A stretch of 25,462 bases of DNA from Leptospira ellinghausenii (lineage in GTDB: Bacteria > Spirochaetota > Leptospiria > Leptospirales > Leptospiraceae). Where the stretch lies: the NCBI RefSeq assembly GCF_003114815.1, contig NZ_BFAZ01000016.1, positions 1 through 25,462 on the forward strand. The letters are read 5' to 3'. Of the stretch, positions 1 to 8,426 are shown piece after piece. The notes under the pieces were generated by a model, which saw only the letters and a list, made by a program, of their open reading frames with translations, had not been told where the DNA came from and made no database searches. The number at the start of each line of letters is the position of its first letter. The first letter of the stretch is position 1. Position numbers and translations under genes: made by a program.

Positions 1-49
1 TTCCGGGACTCAGGGTCGGACAACTTCGGGAAGGCTAGTTCGTTATACG
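1..49 (+). repeat. attC site, 3' end only (cut by window edge)
   Basis: This is the right half of an attC: an inner GGGACTCAGGGTC arm, an L' region ending in AAGGCTA, and the R' core GTTATACG at 42-49. It closes the cassette to the left of the window and opens cassette c1. The arm CGGACAACTTCGGG resembles the attC sites at 10101 and 12964. Confidence 0.85.
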
Positions 50-81
50 AAATCGCGAAACAATTATCATAAGGAAGTAAA

Positions 82-1170
82 ATGAAAGCTAAATCTATCA
101 CAATAAAATTCTCAATCATTCTCTTACTTTTTACAACATGTAAAGAAAAATCAATTACTCCCTTTGCGATAAGCCCTAGTAAATTATTATATGTAAAAAT
201 TTCTACAAAATCAGGTTTAAATTTACGTAAAGATCCATCAGATACTTCTCAGAAAATCAAAATTTTGAAAGATGGAGACATCGGCGTTTTTTTAGGGTAT
301 AAAGGAGATCTCACCGAAGTTTCTGGAATCAAAGGTTTCTGGTATAACGTTGAATTTAATAATTCAAAAGGGTATATATTTTCACCATATGTAATCCTCT
401 CATACAATAAGGAAATATTAAAAGATTTAGATTACGGAGATTCTAATTTTGGAACTATTATCCCCTTACTCAGATTAGTGCCATCTTACAAAATAAATCA
501 GGATCTAAAATATAATGACATTTGGTTCGAAAACAAACCAATTGAAAGATCAATTAACCCAATCTATAAAAAAATTGATTTATTTGAAACCTTCCAAATA
601 GAAGTATTTAAGGAAATTGAAGAAGATTACTCTTACTATAATGTACTTTTTAAAAATCCTGATGGAAATCTGAAGTTTACATCTAATCATACAAATTTGG
701 AACCAATAAAATTCTCCACTAAATTCCCTCTCTTAATTGGTGGAATTACTCAGTGTCATAACTGCGATGCTACGACTTTATATGAACTATATATTCTTAA
801 AAACAATAAAATACTTATCATACCTCATTGGAGTGAATCCGAAAACGAGGAATGCCTTTACTCAGATGATATAATAACTGAAACAGAACTAAGAGTTTCA
901 AATAGTTTTAATGAACTACACATTAAAGATACTAGATTTGAATGTATAGAAATCGATGAGCCAAATTGTGAAGCCTATGAAACTTGTAAAAACAATCCAC
1001 CAATATACTTTGAAAAAGTACACAAAAAATCATATTATATAAAAATAACAAATCACCATCATGACTTAATTATTGACGGAGAATTTTCAAAGGGAAAAAA
1101 TAAGGAATTAAATTTCGAGAAATATTTCAAAGATACGATTCCTTTAGAACTAACAAAATTTAGCATATAG
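82..1170 (+). CDS. SH3-domain lipoprotein (cassette c1)
   Basis: A predicted lipoprotein of 362 residues. The N terminus has a basic start, a hydrophobic stretch and a lipobox ending LFTTC at Cys20, so it should be acylated and anchored in the inner or outer membrane. Residues about 35-108 read as a bacterial SH3 domain (GLNLRKDPS, then KGFWYNVEF and a KGYIFSPYV end), a fold that often binds peptidoglycan or cell-wall peptides. The C-terminal 250 residues have no recognised domain but carry cysteine pairs (QCHNCDA, NCEAYETC). An AAGGAAG ribosome-binding site lies 6 bases upstream of the ATG. Three further SH3 lipoproteins of the same plan lie at 12069, 13163 and 21276. The lipoprotein and SH3 calls are good; the cellular role is unknown. 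Confidence 0.85.
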   Translation: MKAKSITIKFSIILLLFTTCKEKSITPFAISPSKLLYVKISTKSGLNLRKDPSDTSQKIKILKDGDIGVFLGYKGDLTEVSGIKGFWYNVEFNNSKGYIFSPYVILSYNKEILKDLDYGDSNFGTIIPLLRLVPSYKINQDLKYNDIWFENKPIERSINPIYKKIDLFETFQIEVFKEIEEDYSYYNVLFKNPDGNLKFTSNHTNLEPIKFSTKFPLLIGGITQCHNCDATTLYELYILKNNKILIIPHWSESENEECLYSDDIITETELRVSNSFNELHIKDTRFECIEIDEPNCEAYETCKNNPPIYFEKVHKKSYYIKITNHHHDLIIDGEFSKGKNKELNFEKYFKDTIPLELTKFSI

Positions 1171-1179
1171 TCGCGACTT

Positions 1180-1345
1180 CGTATAACAGCACCTTAACGC
1201 TTCGCTTCGGGACTAACGCCCTCGCTCGGTCTGCGACACATAGGCTTCTGGCACTCCCCTTGCCTGCGCAAGTGTCGTGGCCAGTCCCTAACGTCCCGTA
1301 GGGACTCAGGGTCAGCCTACGTCGTTAAGGCTAGTTCGTTATGCG
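1180..1345 (+). repeat. attC site 1
   Basis: R'' CGTATAAC at 1180-1187 and R' GTTATGCG at 1338-1345. L boxes CCTTAACG and CGTTAAGG pair. Body type A: an ACACATAGGC arm pairs with GCCTACGT, with inner CTGGCAC / GGCCAG and GTCCCGTAGGGAC hairpins. It closes c1. Confidence 0.92.
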
Positions 1346-1377
1346 CCATTAACTAAATTTACTTTTGAGGAAAAAAA

Positions 1378-2151
1378 ATGATCGATCAAAAATTTTTAAA
1401 ATCTTTCTCACCAACAACAAAACAACCAATTGGACCATGTGCTTTTTGTCAGGAAGGACATTTATACATAAACGAAGCAGAATTCCATTTTGGAGAAGAT
1501 CTAAGTTCAGAAACTTACAGAGACAAAGTAACTGATCCCGATAATGATGAAGGTTTCGGCTGGGATCCAGATTATTATACCGGGCACTTTGCTGGACTTC
1601 TACTATGTAATAAATGCAAAAATAAAACATCAATTTCAGGAGAAACTAGATTAGTCCTTACAGTTGATAAAGATTCAGAAGATTATAATCAGGCTTACCA
1701 CATTGAACATTGCACTATTAAAAGCATATCACCAACCTTAAAGTTAATAACATTCCCTAAATCACCGAAATTTAATTGGACGCTTCAAACCATTTTAATA
1801 AAATCATTTGATTTATTCTGGATAGATAATGCTGCATGTGCTAATAAAATCAGAACTTCTATTGAAATTCTTTTAACAGACCTTGGAATTCCAAAAATAG
1901 ATTCATCAGGTAAAAAGTTAAATTTACATACAAGAATTGAAGAATTCAAAAAAATTAATACTCCAATCGGAGAATTACTTCTAACTCTAAAAATTTTAGG
2001 AAATGTTGGAAGTCATTCAAATACAGTAATCGATAGAGAAGATTTATTAAGTGCCTTTGAGGTCTTAGAATATGTTTTAATTGAACTCTTTGAACCTAAA
2101 AGCTCAAAAATACAGGATCTTTCTGATAAAATCAGGAAAAAATATAAATAA
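1378..2151 (+). CDS. Zinc-ribbon-like protein with DUF4145 domain (cassette c2)
   Basis: A soluble protein of 257 residues. The N-terminal part has two CxxC pairs (Cys21/Cys24 in CAFC and Cys77/Cys80 in CNKC), which suggests a structural zinc site. The C-terminal half, about residues 130-245, fits the DUF4145 pattern: an aromatic-rich lead, an alpha-helical block (KIRTSIEILLTDLGI), an LHTRIEEF segment, and the GNVGSHSN motif before a final helix. DUF4145 occurs alone in bacteria and as a domain of some restriction or helicase proteins; its biochemical role is not established. A strong GAGG ribosome-binding site sits 9 bases before the ATG. The gene is alone in its cassette. The domain call rests on sequence pattern only. 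Confidence 0.75.
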   Translation: MIDQKFLKSFSPTTKQPIGPCAFCQEGHLYINEAEFHFGEDLSSETYRDKVTDPDNDEGFGWDPDYYTGHFAGLLLCNKCKNKTSISGETRLVLTVDKDSEDYNQAYHIEHCTIKSISPTLKLITFPKSPKFNWTLQTILIKSFDLFWIDNAACANKIRTSIEILLTDLGIPKIDSSGKKLNLHTRIEEFKKINTPIGELLLTLKILGNVGSHSNTVIDREDLLSAFEVLEYVLIELFEPKSSKIQDLSDKIRKKYK

Positions 2152-2163
2152 AAATAGTTAACG

Positions 2164-2331
2164 GCGCATAACAGCGTGGAAACGCTGCGCTTCGGCACTT
2201 ACGGCCTCGCTTGGCCTGCGGCACATTCCCTTTCTGTCACTCGTTTGCATCCGCAAACTCCGTGCCAGTCCCTAACGTCCCGTTCGGGACTCAGGGTCAG
2301 GGAACGTCGTCTCCACTAATTCGTTATGCGC
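2164..2331 (+). repeat. attC site 2
   Basis: R'' GCGCATAAC at 2164-2172 and R' GTTATGCGC at 2323-2331. L boxes GTGGAAACG and CGTCTCCAC pair. Body type B: a TTCCCT arm pairs with AGGGAA, with inner CTGTCAC and GTGCCAG. It closes c2. Confidence 0.92.
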
Positions 2332-2366
2332 AAGACGGTAGAAATTTCAAAAAAAAGGCAATATTT

Positions 2367-3251
2367 ATGTCGGATTATAGTTGGATATTTAGTACAATTT
2401 CCCAATCATCAGCTGCAATAATCGGAATCGTTGGAGCATTTCTTCTTTCGAAGTTACTATCAAGAGAAATACTCTATGATGAATTAATCTTAAAAAATAA
2501 AGAATACTTACATAAAACCCAAATATTGATGAATAGATTTCAAGATAGACATTTTGAATGGTTAAATACTCAAAAGAGGGAAAATGTGTTCGATGATAAA
2601 GAATTCGATGATTACGTAGCGAACACAAAAACTTATAACTTAAAAGATATATTGAATAAATTTAATTTTAGCAGCTATGAAAATTTAAATGAAATAGATC
2701 AAATAATCTCAAACAAATTTAAGTCCAAAAGCCAGAAAAATAATAATCTGCTAATGTCTAGCAATTTTGCCTTAATTCAAATTGAAAATTACAAGGAAAT
2801 AAATGAAGAAGAAGAGAGAATAAAACAAACCTTACTTGATTTAGAAGATCATATCGGTAATTTAAAAATACATATTGATAATATTAAAAACTTTAACAGA
2901 CAAAGAGAAACTTTTAGAAATTTACTATTTTCATTATTAATATTAACGTTAATAGGAGTAATTTATCCGATTACTTTTATGCCATTACGACCAGGCGAAA
3001 TCCCAATATTATGCTTCAGTTTTGATTGCATTATCGTTGGAATTTCAAATTTTCTAAAATTACCATCATCTTTCTTGCTTATTTCAATTTCATTACTATT
3101 CAACCTGTTTTTCGGTTACTTTCTTTATTTAAATTCATTACTCAAAATCAGTGAGGAAGATATTAACAAATTAGAAGAGAATACTAATCCAGAGGCTTAT
3201 TCTAAGTATATTGCATATAAAAATGAACTAGCAAAATATACTTTCCAATAA
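2367..3251 (+). CDS. Membrane protein with central coiled coil (cassette c3)
   Basis: A predicted integral membrane protein of 294 residues. A first membrane helix spans about residues 12-31 (SSAAIIGIVGAFLLSKLL). A long charged, helical cytoplasmic part follows (about 35-180, with an EEEERIKQTLLDLEDHIGNL coiled-coil stretch), then two or three C-terminal helices (about 186-205, 212-230, 234-256). The frame stays open back to 2211, but that extension would translate the attC. I chose the ATG at 2367 because an AAAAAAGG ribosome-binding site lies just before it and the first membrane helix starts there. I do not recognise a named family. Stand-alone genes of this plan are common among integron and defence-island membrane proteins of unknown function. 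Confidence 0.8.
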   Translation: MSDYSWIFSTISQSSAAIIGIVGAFLLSKLLSREILYDELILKNKEYLHKTQILMNRFQDRHFEWLNTQKRENVFDDKEFDDYVANTKTYNLKDILNKFNFSSYENLNEIDQIISNKFKSKSQKNNNLLMSSNFALIQIENYKEINEEEERIKQTLLDLEDHIGNLKIHIDNIKNFNRQRETFRNLLFSLLILTLIGVIYPITFMPLRPGEIPILCFSFDCIIVGISNFLKLPSSFLLISISLLFNLFFGYFLYLNSLLKISEEDINKLEENTNPEAYSKYIAYKNELAKYTFQ

Positions 3252-3260
3252 AACCGTCCA

Positions 3261-3426
3261 GCGCATAACAGCGGGGAAACGCTGCGCTTCGGCACTTACG
3301 GCCTCGCTTGGGCTGTGCCACATTCCTCTCCGTCACGCTTCTTGCTACGCAAGAAGACGCGCCGACGCTAACGCCTCTGCGAGGCTCAGCTACGAGGAAC
3401 GTCGTCTCCCCTAGTTCGTTATACGC
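3261..3426 (+). repeat. attC site 3
   Basis: R'' GCGCATAAC at 3261-3269 and R' GTTATACGC at 3418-3426. L boxes GGGGAAACG and CGTCTCCCC pair with one imperfect position. Body type C: a TTCCTC arm pairs with GAGGAA, with inner hairpins CTTCTTGCTACGCAAGAAG and GCCTCTGCGAGGC. It closes c3. Confidence 0.92.
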
Positions 3427-3437
3427 AATTAGAAAAA

Positions 3438-5252
3438 ATGAATAGAATAAAGAATTATTATTTCAAAATAAAATTTAAAACTTTAAGAGTATTTCGTTTC
3501 TTTATGGAAAGAAATGTATATTATATATACCATCTTCCTTATTTAGTATTCTACTTAATCATTTCTATAGCACTTTATTTAAATTCAACACAGTATATTC
3601 CCGATTATTTAAATCTAAGAAATAAAGAGACTATTTCAGGTTTACTTTTAACAATCATTGGTGCAAATGCGTCAGCCATTGGACTTTTTATCTCTGTCTT
3701 TATTATCTCATTCTCATTAATTAACAATAGTATCCGCTATTTTACAATCGAATACCTCACAAAAAATAAAAGCATAATTAAGCTCGGATATATTTTTGTA
3801 ATCTCAACTCTTACATCATTCTTTTCTTATATTTTTGTAATCAATAACTATGATTTTTCGTTAAATTTCGTTTATTTTTCCATAATACTTTTTATATTAT
3901 TTATAGTATCGCTCATACCTCTTTCATTATCAATTCTAAATAATAGCATTTCAGTAGATAATATATATAAAATTATAAATGAAATTAATGGAAATGATGT
4001 AGATCAAATATTAAATCCATTAAACTCAGATTCACTAGAATCTCAAACAATTAGCTTCGGAAGAAATAATATCTTTATAGTTAGAGAATTTGTTGTCAAT
4101 GCAATCAATTCGAATGACTGGATGCTTCCACAATTTATTATTCATGCGACAATCGATAAAATTTACAATATATTCCAGCCAAAAATAAATCCGTTTTGGA
4201 ATTCAGGTTCGAAACAGGCAAAACTAATAGAAATTTTTCTTCAACGAATATTAAATATAGCAATTGAAAGAAAAGCATATTCAACTATATCAGCGTGCAT
4301 TAGATCAATTGTTTTTCAATTACGTAAACTTTATAGTGAAGAAATTTTAATTGATAAATACGAAGACCTTTTTGGATACCTCAAAAACATATTTAACTCC
4401 ATAATAAAAAATGAGATTCAGCCTAACTACTCTGATGTATTACAATATTACAGAACAACTGTAGAAGATTTTATTAATCATAAAAATATTCCTCCAGAAA
4501 ACGAAATTCATATATTTAGTTTCTTATACAAAAGTGAATTCACAAAAAAAACAGAATTAAATAGGAATTGGGAAGTATTCAATGAAAGTGTTTTAGGAAT
4601 ATTTCCATCAATAGTAAAAGCTAGTATCGATATCAAGGATGGGGAACTCTTCAAGCGGTCTCTATGGATGATCTCATATATATTTCAAAAAATCGAAGAA
4701 AGTGAAGTTTTATCGGAAAACCAAAAAGATTACCTTTTGGCAAATATATCAACCGAGACAATAAGATTAATTAAGTTTTCCTTAGAAAGTAAACTGATAA
4801 AATCAATATCTCAATATGATTTTTATTCGAGTATCCATATTTACAATTTTATAGATAAAAATAAACCATATGGAAAAAGATTACTATATAATTATGGAAA
4901 TACTTTTGTCGAATGGAGTAAGAATAGATGGATCGAACCTTTCTCTTTGGATAATTTCTTTCTTATAGCCAGAATGTGCATCTCCAAAGTCGATCAAAAT
5001 AAACTATCATTAGAATCAATACTGTATATATTAAAAATATCCGAGTCTTTACGAAAATACTTCGCAAAAGAGAAGATGGAAAATCATTATCTAGAGCTAT
5101 ACAACGGAATTAAAGGAATTGAGTATTTTGCTAAAGAAAATAACATTAAAACAAAGAAAATATACTCAAAACTAAACCAATTACTTAATAAATTTTCTCA
5201 AATTAATAGAATTAAAAGTAAACAGACTAAAAACAGTATTAGCTGGAACTAA
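3438..5252 (+). CDS. Large membrane protein with four N-terminal TM helices (cassette c4)
   Basis: The largest gene in the window, 604 residues. Four hydrophobic segments stand at about residues 32-49, 68-95, 114-135 and 143-168. The second contains a GANASAIGLFISVFIISFSL stretch. The remaining 430 residues are soluble, mostly helical and charged, without a recognised catalytic motif. The arrangement of a small-residue-rich second helix followed by a long cytoplasmic domain is loosely like DUF2254 membrane proteins, but I would not assign that family without a profile search. The ATG lies 11 bases after the R' core; only a weak A-rich ribosome-binding region is present, so upstream read-through may drive expression. 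Function unknown. Confidence 0.8.
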   Translation: MNRIKNYYFKIKFKTLRVFRFFMERNVYYIYHLPYLVFYLIISIALYLNSTQYIPDYLNLRNKETISGLLLTIIGANASAIGLFISVFIISFSLINNSIRYFTIEYLTKNKSIIKLGYIFVISTLTSFFSYIFVINNYDFSLNFVYFSIILFILFIVSLIPLSLSILNNSISVDNIYKIINEINGNDVDQILNPLNSDSLESQTISFGRNNIFIVREFVVNAINSNDWMLPQFIIHATIDKIYNIFQPKINPFWNSGSKQAKLIEIFLQRILNIAIERKAYSTISACIRSIVFQLRKLYSEEILIDKYEDLFGYLKNIFNSIIKNEIQPNYSDVLQYYRTTVEDFINHKNIPPENEIHIFSFLYKSEFTKKTELNRNWEVFNESVLGIFPSIVKASIDIKDGELFKRSLWMISYIFQKIEESEVLSENQKDYLLANISTETIRLIKFSLESKLIKSISQYDFYSSIHIYNFIDKNKPYGKRLLYNYGNTFVEWSKNRWIEPFSLDNFFLIARMCISKVDQNKLSLESILYILKISESLRKYFAKEKMENHYLELYNGIKGIEYFAKENNIKTKKIYSKLNQLLNKFSQINRIKSKQTKNSISWN

Positions 5253-5264
5253 TTGTTTCTAACT

Positions 5265-5431
5265 GCGTATAACAGCACCTAACCGCTTCGCTTCGGGACT
5301 TACGCCCTCGCTCGGTCTGCGACACATAGGCTTCTGGCACTCCCCTTGCATCCGCAAGTGTCGTGGCCAGTCCCTAACGTCCCGTTGGGACTCAGGGTCA
5401 GCCTACGTCGGTTAGCCTAGTTCGTTATACG
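5265..5431 (+). repeat. attC site 4
   Basis: R'' GCGTATAAC at 5265-5273 and R' GTTATACG at 5424-5431. The L boxes are CCTAACCG and CGGTTAGCC, a covarying change from CTTAACG / CGTTAAG at other sites. Body type A. It closes c4. Confidence 0.92.
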
Positions 5432-5463
5432 ACATATTCGAAAATTATCCTAGGAATTTGCAA

Positions 5464-5880
5464 ATGAAAACCAAAATTATTGAATTTGAAGACTTAGGAT
5501 GTAAATACCTACTCCTAAAACATCATAGAAAAGCAAAAAGTAAAGAGAAATCATTTTGGACTATTTCTGAAAAAATAGAAATCCATATTTTTCAAAACTC
5601 TTATGAAAAAAATTGGAAAGACAATAATGTAGCTTGGGGAATATTTTTAGAAAAAGGCAGAATGAACCAAATTGGACTTTTAGTCAACAAAACAGCATCC
5701 TATATTGCAAAATTTATAGATGGGAACTCGAAAGAGGAATGGCATGGATATCCAGCTGACATTATTGGAAATCGGCAAGATGTACCCAATACAAAAATCC
5801 TTCAAAACTGGTGCGAGCATAAAATCATCCGTAAACACCAAATGATGAAGATCAAAAGAGGAATCAAATGCAACCTTTAG
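5464..5880 (+). CDS. Unknown protein with WHGYPAD motif, first gene of a two-gene cassette (c5)
   Basis: A soluble basic protein of 138 residues. I do not recognise a named family. The C-terminal part looks conserved in style: WHGYPADIIGNRQDVPN, then a Trp-Cys pair (LQNWCEHK) and a basic tail ending KIKRGIKCNL. An open TTG codon exists at 5458, but the AGGA at 5452-5455 lies 8 bases before the ATG at 5464, so I chose the ATG. Its last 13 bases overlap the next gene, whose ribosome-binding site AGAGGA is inside this gene. The two should therefore be translationally coupled and act together. Confidence 0.75.
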   Translation: MKTKIIEFEDLGCKYLLLKHHRKAKSKEKSFWTISEKIEIHIFQNSYEKNWKDNNVAWGIFLEKGRMNQIGLLVNKTASYIAKFIDGNSKEEWHGYPADIIGNRQDVPNTKILQNWCEHKIIRKHQMMKIKRGIKCNL

Positions 5881-7103
5881 TAATAACAATTAAAGGTGAC
5901 TTTACTGATTCTAATGTTTACAGTGGTAAACTATATCTATGGAAAATCGATAATACTGTTTCTATCTATTCTTGGTACGAAATTATCGAATATATTAACA
6001 AAAAGATAAAAGAACGAATTATATTGAACCATGCATTTTTAGACAATGACTATTTGTATGAACACGGATTCAACAACATACTAGCTGATGATGAATTCAA
6101 ATCTCTATATTTAAAAAAGTATAATCGAGTTGCAAAGACACTATTTATTCTTACTGAAGAAGAAATTTCAAAATTTAAAACAAACCAACAAGATATGCCG
6201 GGCGGAATAATTCCTCACGATACAGAAATTTATAGCAATAACCTTTATTTCTGTAATGACAACGGTCTATTTCAATCAACAATAAACACCAGAAACAAAT
6301 ATCACATAAATATTCGTCCAAATAAACTCTGGGATTGCAACATTCTAAATTTAAAAGCTAATAAGTATCCACAGATTGCCTTATCTGCAGGAAACGAAGG
6401 ATTATATGAATTATCATTAAACGAAATAAGTAGATATTCAGAAAATGAAATTGAACCACACATATTTAAAATTTCCGAGAAATATTCGGCATTTGCAAAT
6501 TATGCATTCCTAAGTATAGTAAATTCCTCTTTAGATTCCGTTCCATTCATAGCATTATTCAATTGGGAAGAACACGAGAAACATATCTATGGCAAGCCTA
6601 AATATATCAGGAAATACAGTGAAATACTTAGCTTATCAAGTACATCGAAACGAAAAAATTATTTTAGCTGGGGAATCGATGACAAAATCTATGAAATAAA
6701 TAAAGGTAACCTAGCGATTAAAAAATTTAATAATTATGCAAAACCAGAAAAAAACGAATCCTATCTAACGGAAAAAGCAAATATTTACTTAAAGGAATTA
6801 GACAACGAAATACTGAATGCAGGAACATCATATTTCGGAAATATAATCGAAACTGATGAATATCTTCTAATATTCGAAAGCAATAACAATATCACCAAAA
6901 TCGATGGACCAATAGTTAGATGGCGAGCTTTTCCTCGGTCAAAAAACTTCCAAAACCAACTCCATGTAATTTTAGAAGAATGTATTAGAATATATTCATT
7001 CAATAGTGACTATTTTGTTAATCAAAGCGAAAAAACACACGGTATAATGAAAATTATACCTCCGAATAATAAGACAAAAGCGACTAGAAGCTATTTACTA
7101 TAA
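5868..7103 (+). CDS. Unknown 411-residue partner protein, second gene of cassette c5
   Basis: A soluble protein of 411 residues, translated from an ATG 5 bases after AGAGGA inside the preceding gene. No catalytic motif stands out. The middle (about residues 110-370) is a run of short beta-type segments, including IALSAGNEGLYEL and FSWGIDDKIYEI, spaced in a way that suggests beta-propeller blades; this is a weak structural guess. The N-terminal 100 residues look helical and may be a separate domain. The 13-base overlap with the upstream gene, inside one cassette, argues that the pair is a functional module. Function unknown; a two-component toxin or defence module is possible but not shown. 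Confidence 0.75.
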   Translation: MQPLVITIKGDFTDSNVYSGKLYLWKIDNTVSIYSWYEIIEYINKKIKERIILNHAFLDNDYLYEHGFNNILADDEFKSLYLKKYNRVAKTLFILTEEEISKFKTNQQDMPGGIIPHDTEIYSNNLYFCNDNGLFQSTINTRNKYHINIRPNKLWDCNILNLKANKYPQIALSAGNEGLYELSLNEISRYSENEIEPHIFKISEKYSAFANYAFLSIVNSSLDSVPFIALFNWEEHEKHIYGKPKYIRKYSEILSLSSTSKRKNYFSWGIDDKIYEINKGNLAIKKFNNYAKPEKNESYLTEKANIYLKELDNEILNAGTSYFGNIIETDEYLLIFESNNNITKIDGPIVRWRAFPRSKNFQNQLHVILEECIRIYSFNSDYFVNQSEKTHGIMKIIPPNNKTKATRSYLL

Positions 7104-7114
7104 ATCGAATACGT

Positions 7115-7280
7115 CGTATAACAGCGCATTAACGCTTCGCTTCGGCACAAGGCCTCGCTCGGTCTACGACACATAGGCTTCTGGCACTCCCCTTGCATCC
7201 GCAAGTGTCGTGGCCAGTCCCTAACGTCCCGTTCCGGGACTCAGGGTCAGCCTACGTCGTTAACGCTAATTCGTTATGCG
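7115..7280 (+). repeat. attC site 5
   Basis: R'' CGTATAAC at 7115-7122 and R' GTTATGCG at 7273-7280. L boxes GCATTAACG and CGTTAACGC pair, with one wobble. Body type A. It closes c5. Confidence 0.92.
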
Positions 7281-7352
7281 AAATTGCGAAATAATTTATT
7301 AATAATTAGTTTTTTATTTGACTAATCATATACTTACTATACATACGAATAT

Positions 7353-7712
7353 ATGAAAGAAAACTCAATCTCTAGATTCAATCTTTGGCGAAATGCCTTC
7401 TTAATAGGTTTAATACTCTCAGTTATCGAAGGTTCTATAATTTACATTGCTGATTCAAATACTCCAATTTTAATTTTCATACAATCTATGTCATTTTGGT
7501 TCTTTTGTGGCGCAATTGTCTACTTATCTAACTCTGGTTTTTCTGTTCTAATTCATTCTATTTTATGGACTTTCTTTTTAAATATTCCTTGGTTCATAAA
7601 CTTAGCTATTGTTCCGAAAAATTATTCAATTCTTCCACCTTTAATTATTTCTTCTTTAATTTTAGGTCTCATCACAGGACTTCTTTCTAAAAAATTAAAA
7701 TCAATTTCTTGA
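7353..7712 (+). CDS. Small four-helix membrane protein (cassette c6, gene 1)
   Basis: A hydrophobic protein of 119 residues with four predicted membrane helices (about 12-31, 37-57, 63-84 and 93-112) and a basic C-terminal tail (KKLKS). No signature motif is recognised. The leader has a TTGACT at 7318-7323 and A+T-rich TATACA-like sequence before the ATG, which could be a cassette-borne promoter, though the spacing is not good. No clear ribosome-binding site is visible. The next gene begins 15 bases after its stop, in the same cassette. Confidence 0.7.
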   Translation: MKENSISRFNLWRNAFLIGLILSVIEGSIIYIADSNTPILIFIQSMSFWFFCGAIVYLSNSGFSVLIHSILWTFFLNIPWFINLAIVPKNYSILPPLIISSLILGLITGLLSKKLKSIS

Positions 7713-7727
7713 ACAACTTTTTCTATA

Positions 7728-8123
7728 ATGAAATTTCTTGAAAATAAATTTGAGAATTTTTATAAATCACTTTCAAAGGATGAATTAGAAATCGTTTCTA
7801 GATTGAAGGATATAACTTCTGAATTCACTTCTCTTGAAGAAAAAATCTCATATTCAGTTCTATATTATTTCAAAAATAGCAGAATCTGTTTTATTTGGCC
7901 ATCTTCTATAAAAAATGGACCTAAATTTGGTGTTCAATTCGGATTCTGCAATGGATATTTAATTAATGACAAATATAATATCTTAGAAAAAGAGAATAGA
8001 AAACAGGTTTTTTGTATTACTTACCATAATCAAAATCAAATTAATGAGACAATTCTAAAAGAATATCTAATAAATGCTATAGCAATTGATGATACATTAT
8101 ATAGCAAAAAGAAATCAATATAA
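7728..8123 (+). CDS. DUF1801-like protein (cassette c6, gene 2)
   Basis: A soluble protein of 131 residues. The order of elements resembles DUF1801: an N-terminal helix with a SLSKDELEIVSRLKD-like stretch, a central block (EEKISYSVLYYFKNSRICFIWPS), then a beta-hairpin with GVQFGFCNGYLI. DUF1801 proteins have an SRPBCC-like alpha/beta fold of unknown biochemical role. It follows the small membrane protein gene by 15 bases and is probably co-transcribed; no ribosome-binding site is clear, so coupling is likely. The stop lies 10 bases before R''. The family call is tentative. Confidence 0.6.
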   Translation: MKFLENKFENFYKSLSKDELEIVSRLKDITSEFTSLEEKISYSVLYYFKNSRICFIWPSSIKNGPKFGVQFGFCNGYLINDKYNILEKENRKQVFCITYHNQNQINETILKEYLINAIAIDDTLYSKKKSI

Positions 8124-8133
8124 ATCGCAACTT

Positions 8134-8300
8134 CGCATAACAGCACCTTAACGCTTCGCTTCGGCACTTACGGCCTCGCTCGGTCTGCGACACATAGGCT
8201 TCTGGCACTCCCCTTGCCTACGCAAGTGTCGTTCCAGTCCCTAACGTCCCGTTCCGGGACTCAGGGTCAGCCTACGTCGTTAAGGCTAGTTCGTTATACG
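8134..8300 (+). repeat. attC site 6
   Basis: R'' CGCATAAC at 8134-8141 and R' GTTATACG at 8293-8300. L boxes CCTTAACG and CGTTAAGG pair. Body type A, with a variant inner arm (GTGTCGTTCCAG instead of GTGTCGTGGCCAG). It closes c6. Confidence 0.92.
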
Positions 8301-8391
8301 CCATTTCGTAAAAATTTCCCTAAAAACATGAAAAAATTAAGGAAATTCGTATAAGAAGCTATTTTCGCAAAGAAAATTCCATTCTCATTTA

Positions 8392-8421
8392 TTGACTTTT
8401 CCATTTGCGTTAGGATAATAT
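8392..8421 (+). promoter_or_regulatory. Promoter of the first mntA-hepT cassette
   Basis: TTGACT at 8392-8397 and GATAAT at 8414-8419 (overlapping TAATAT at 8416-8421) form a good sigma-70-type promoter with a 16-18 base spacer. It lies inside the cassette, as is usual for integron toxin-antitoxin cassettes. The -10 ends only 5-7 bases before the mntA ATG, so the transcript may be leaderless. Confidence 0.65.
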
Positions 8422-8426
8422 ACCAT

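Noticed and set aside
1349..1633. 94-codon frame on the - strand
   Set aside because: It lies across the DUF4145 gene, which has a strong ribosome-binding site and motifs; the reverse frame shows none.
2211..2366. N-terminal extension of the c3 membrane protein (similar ones at 10082 and 17210)
   Set aside because: The extension translates attC sequence. The same VPNVPxGTQG-like peptide appears in each, showing that it comes from the repeat.
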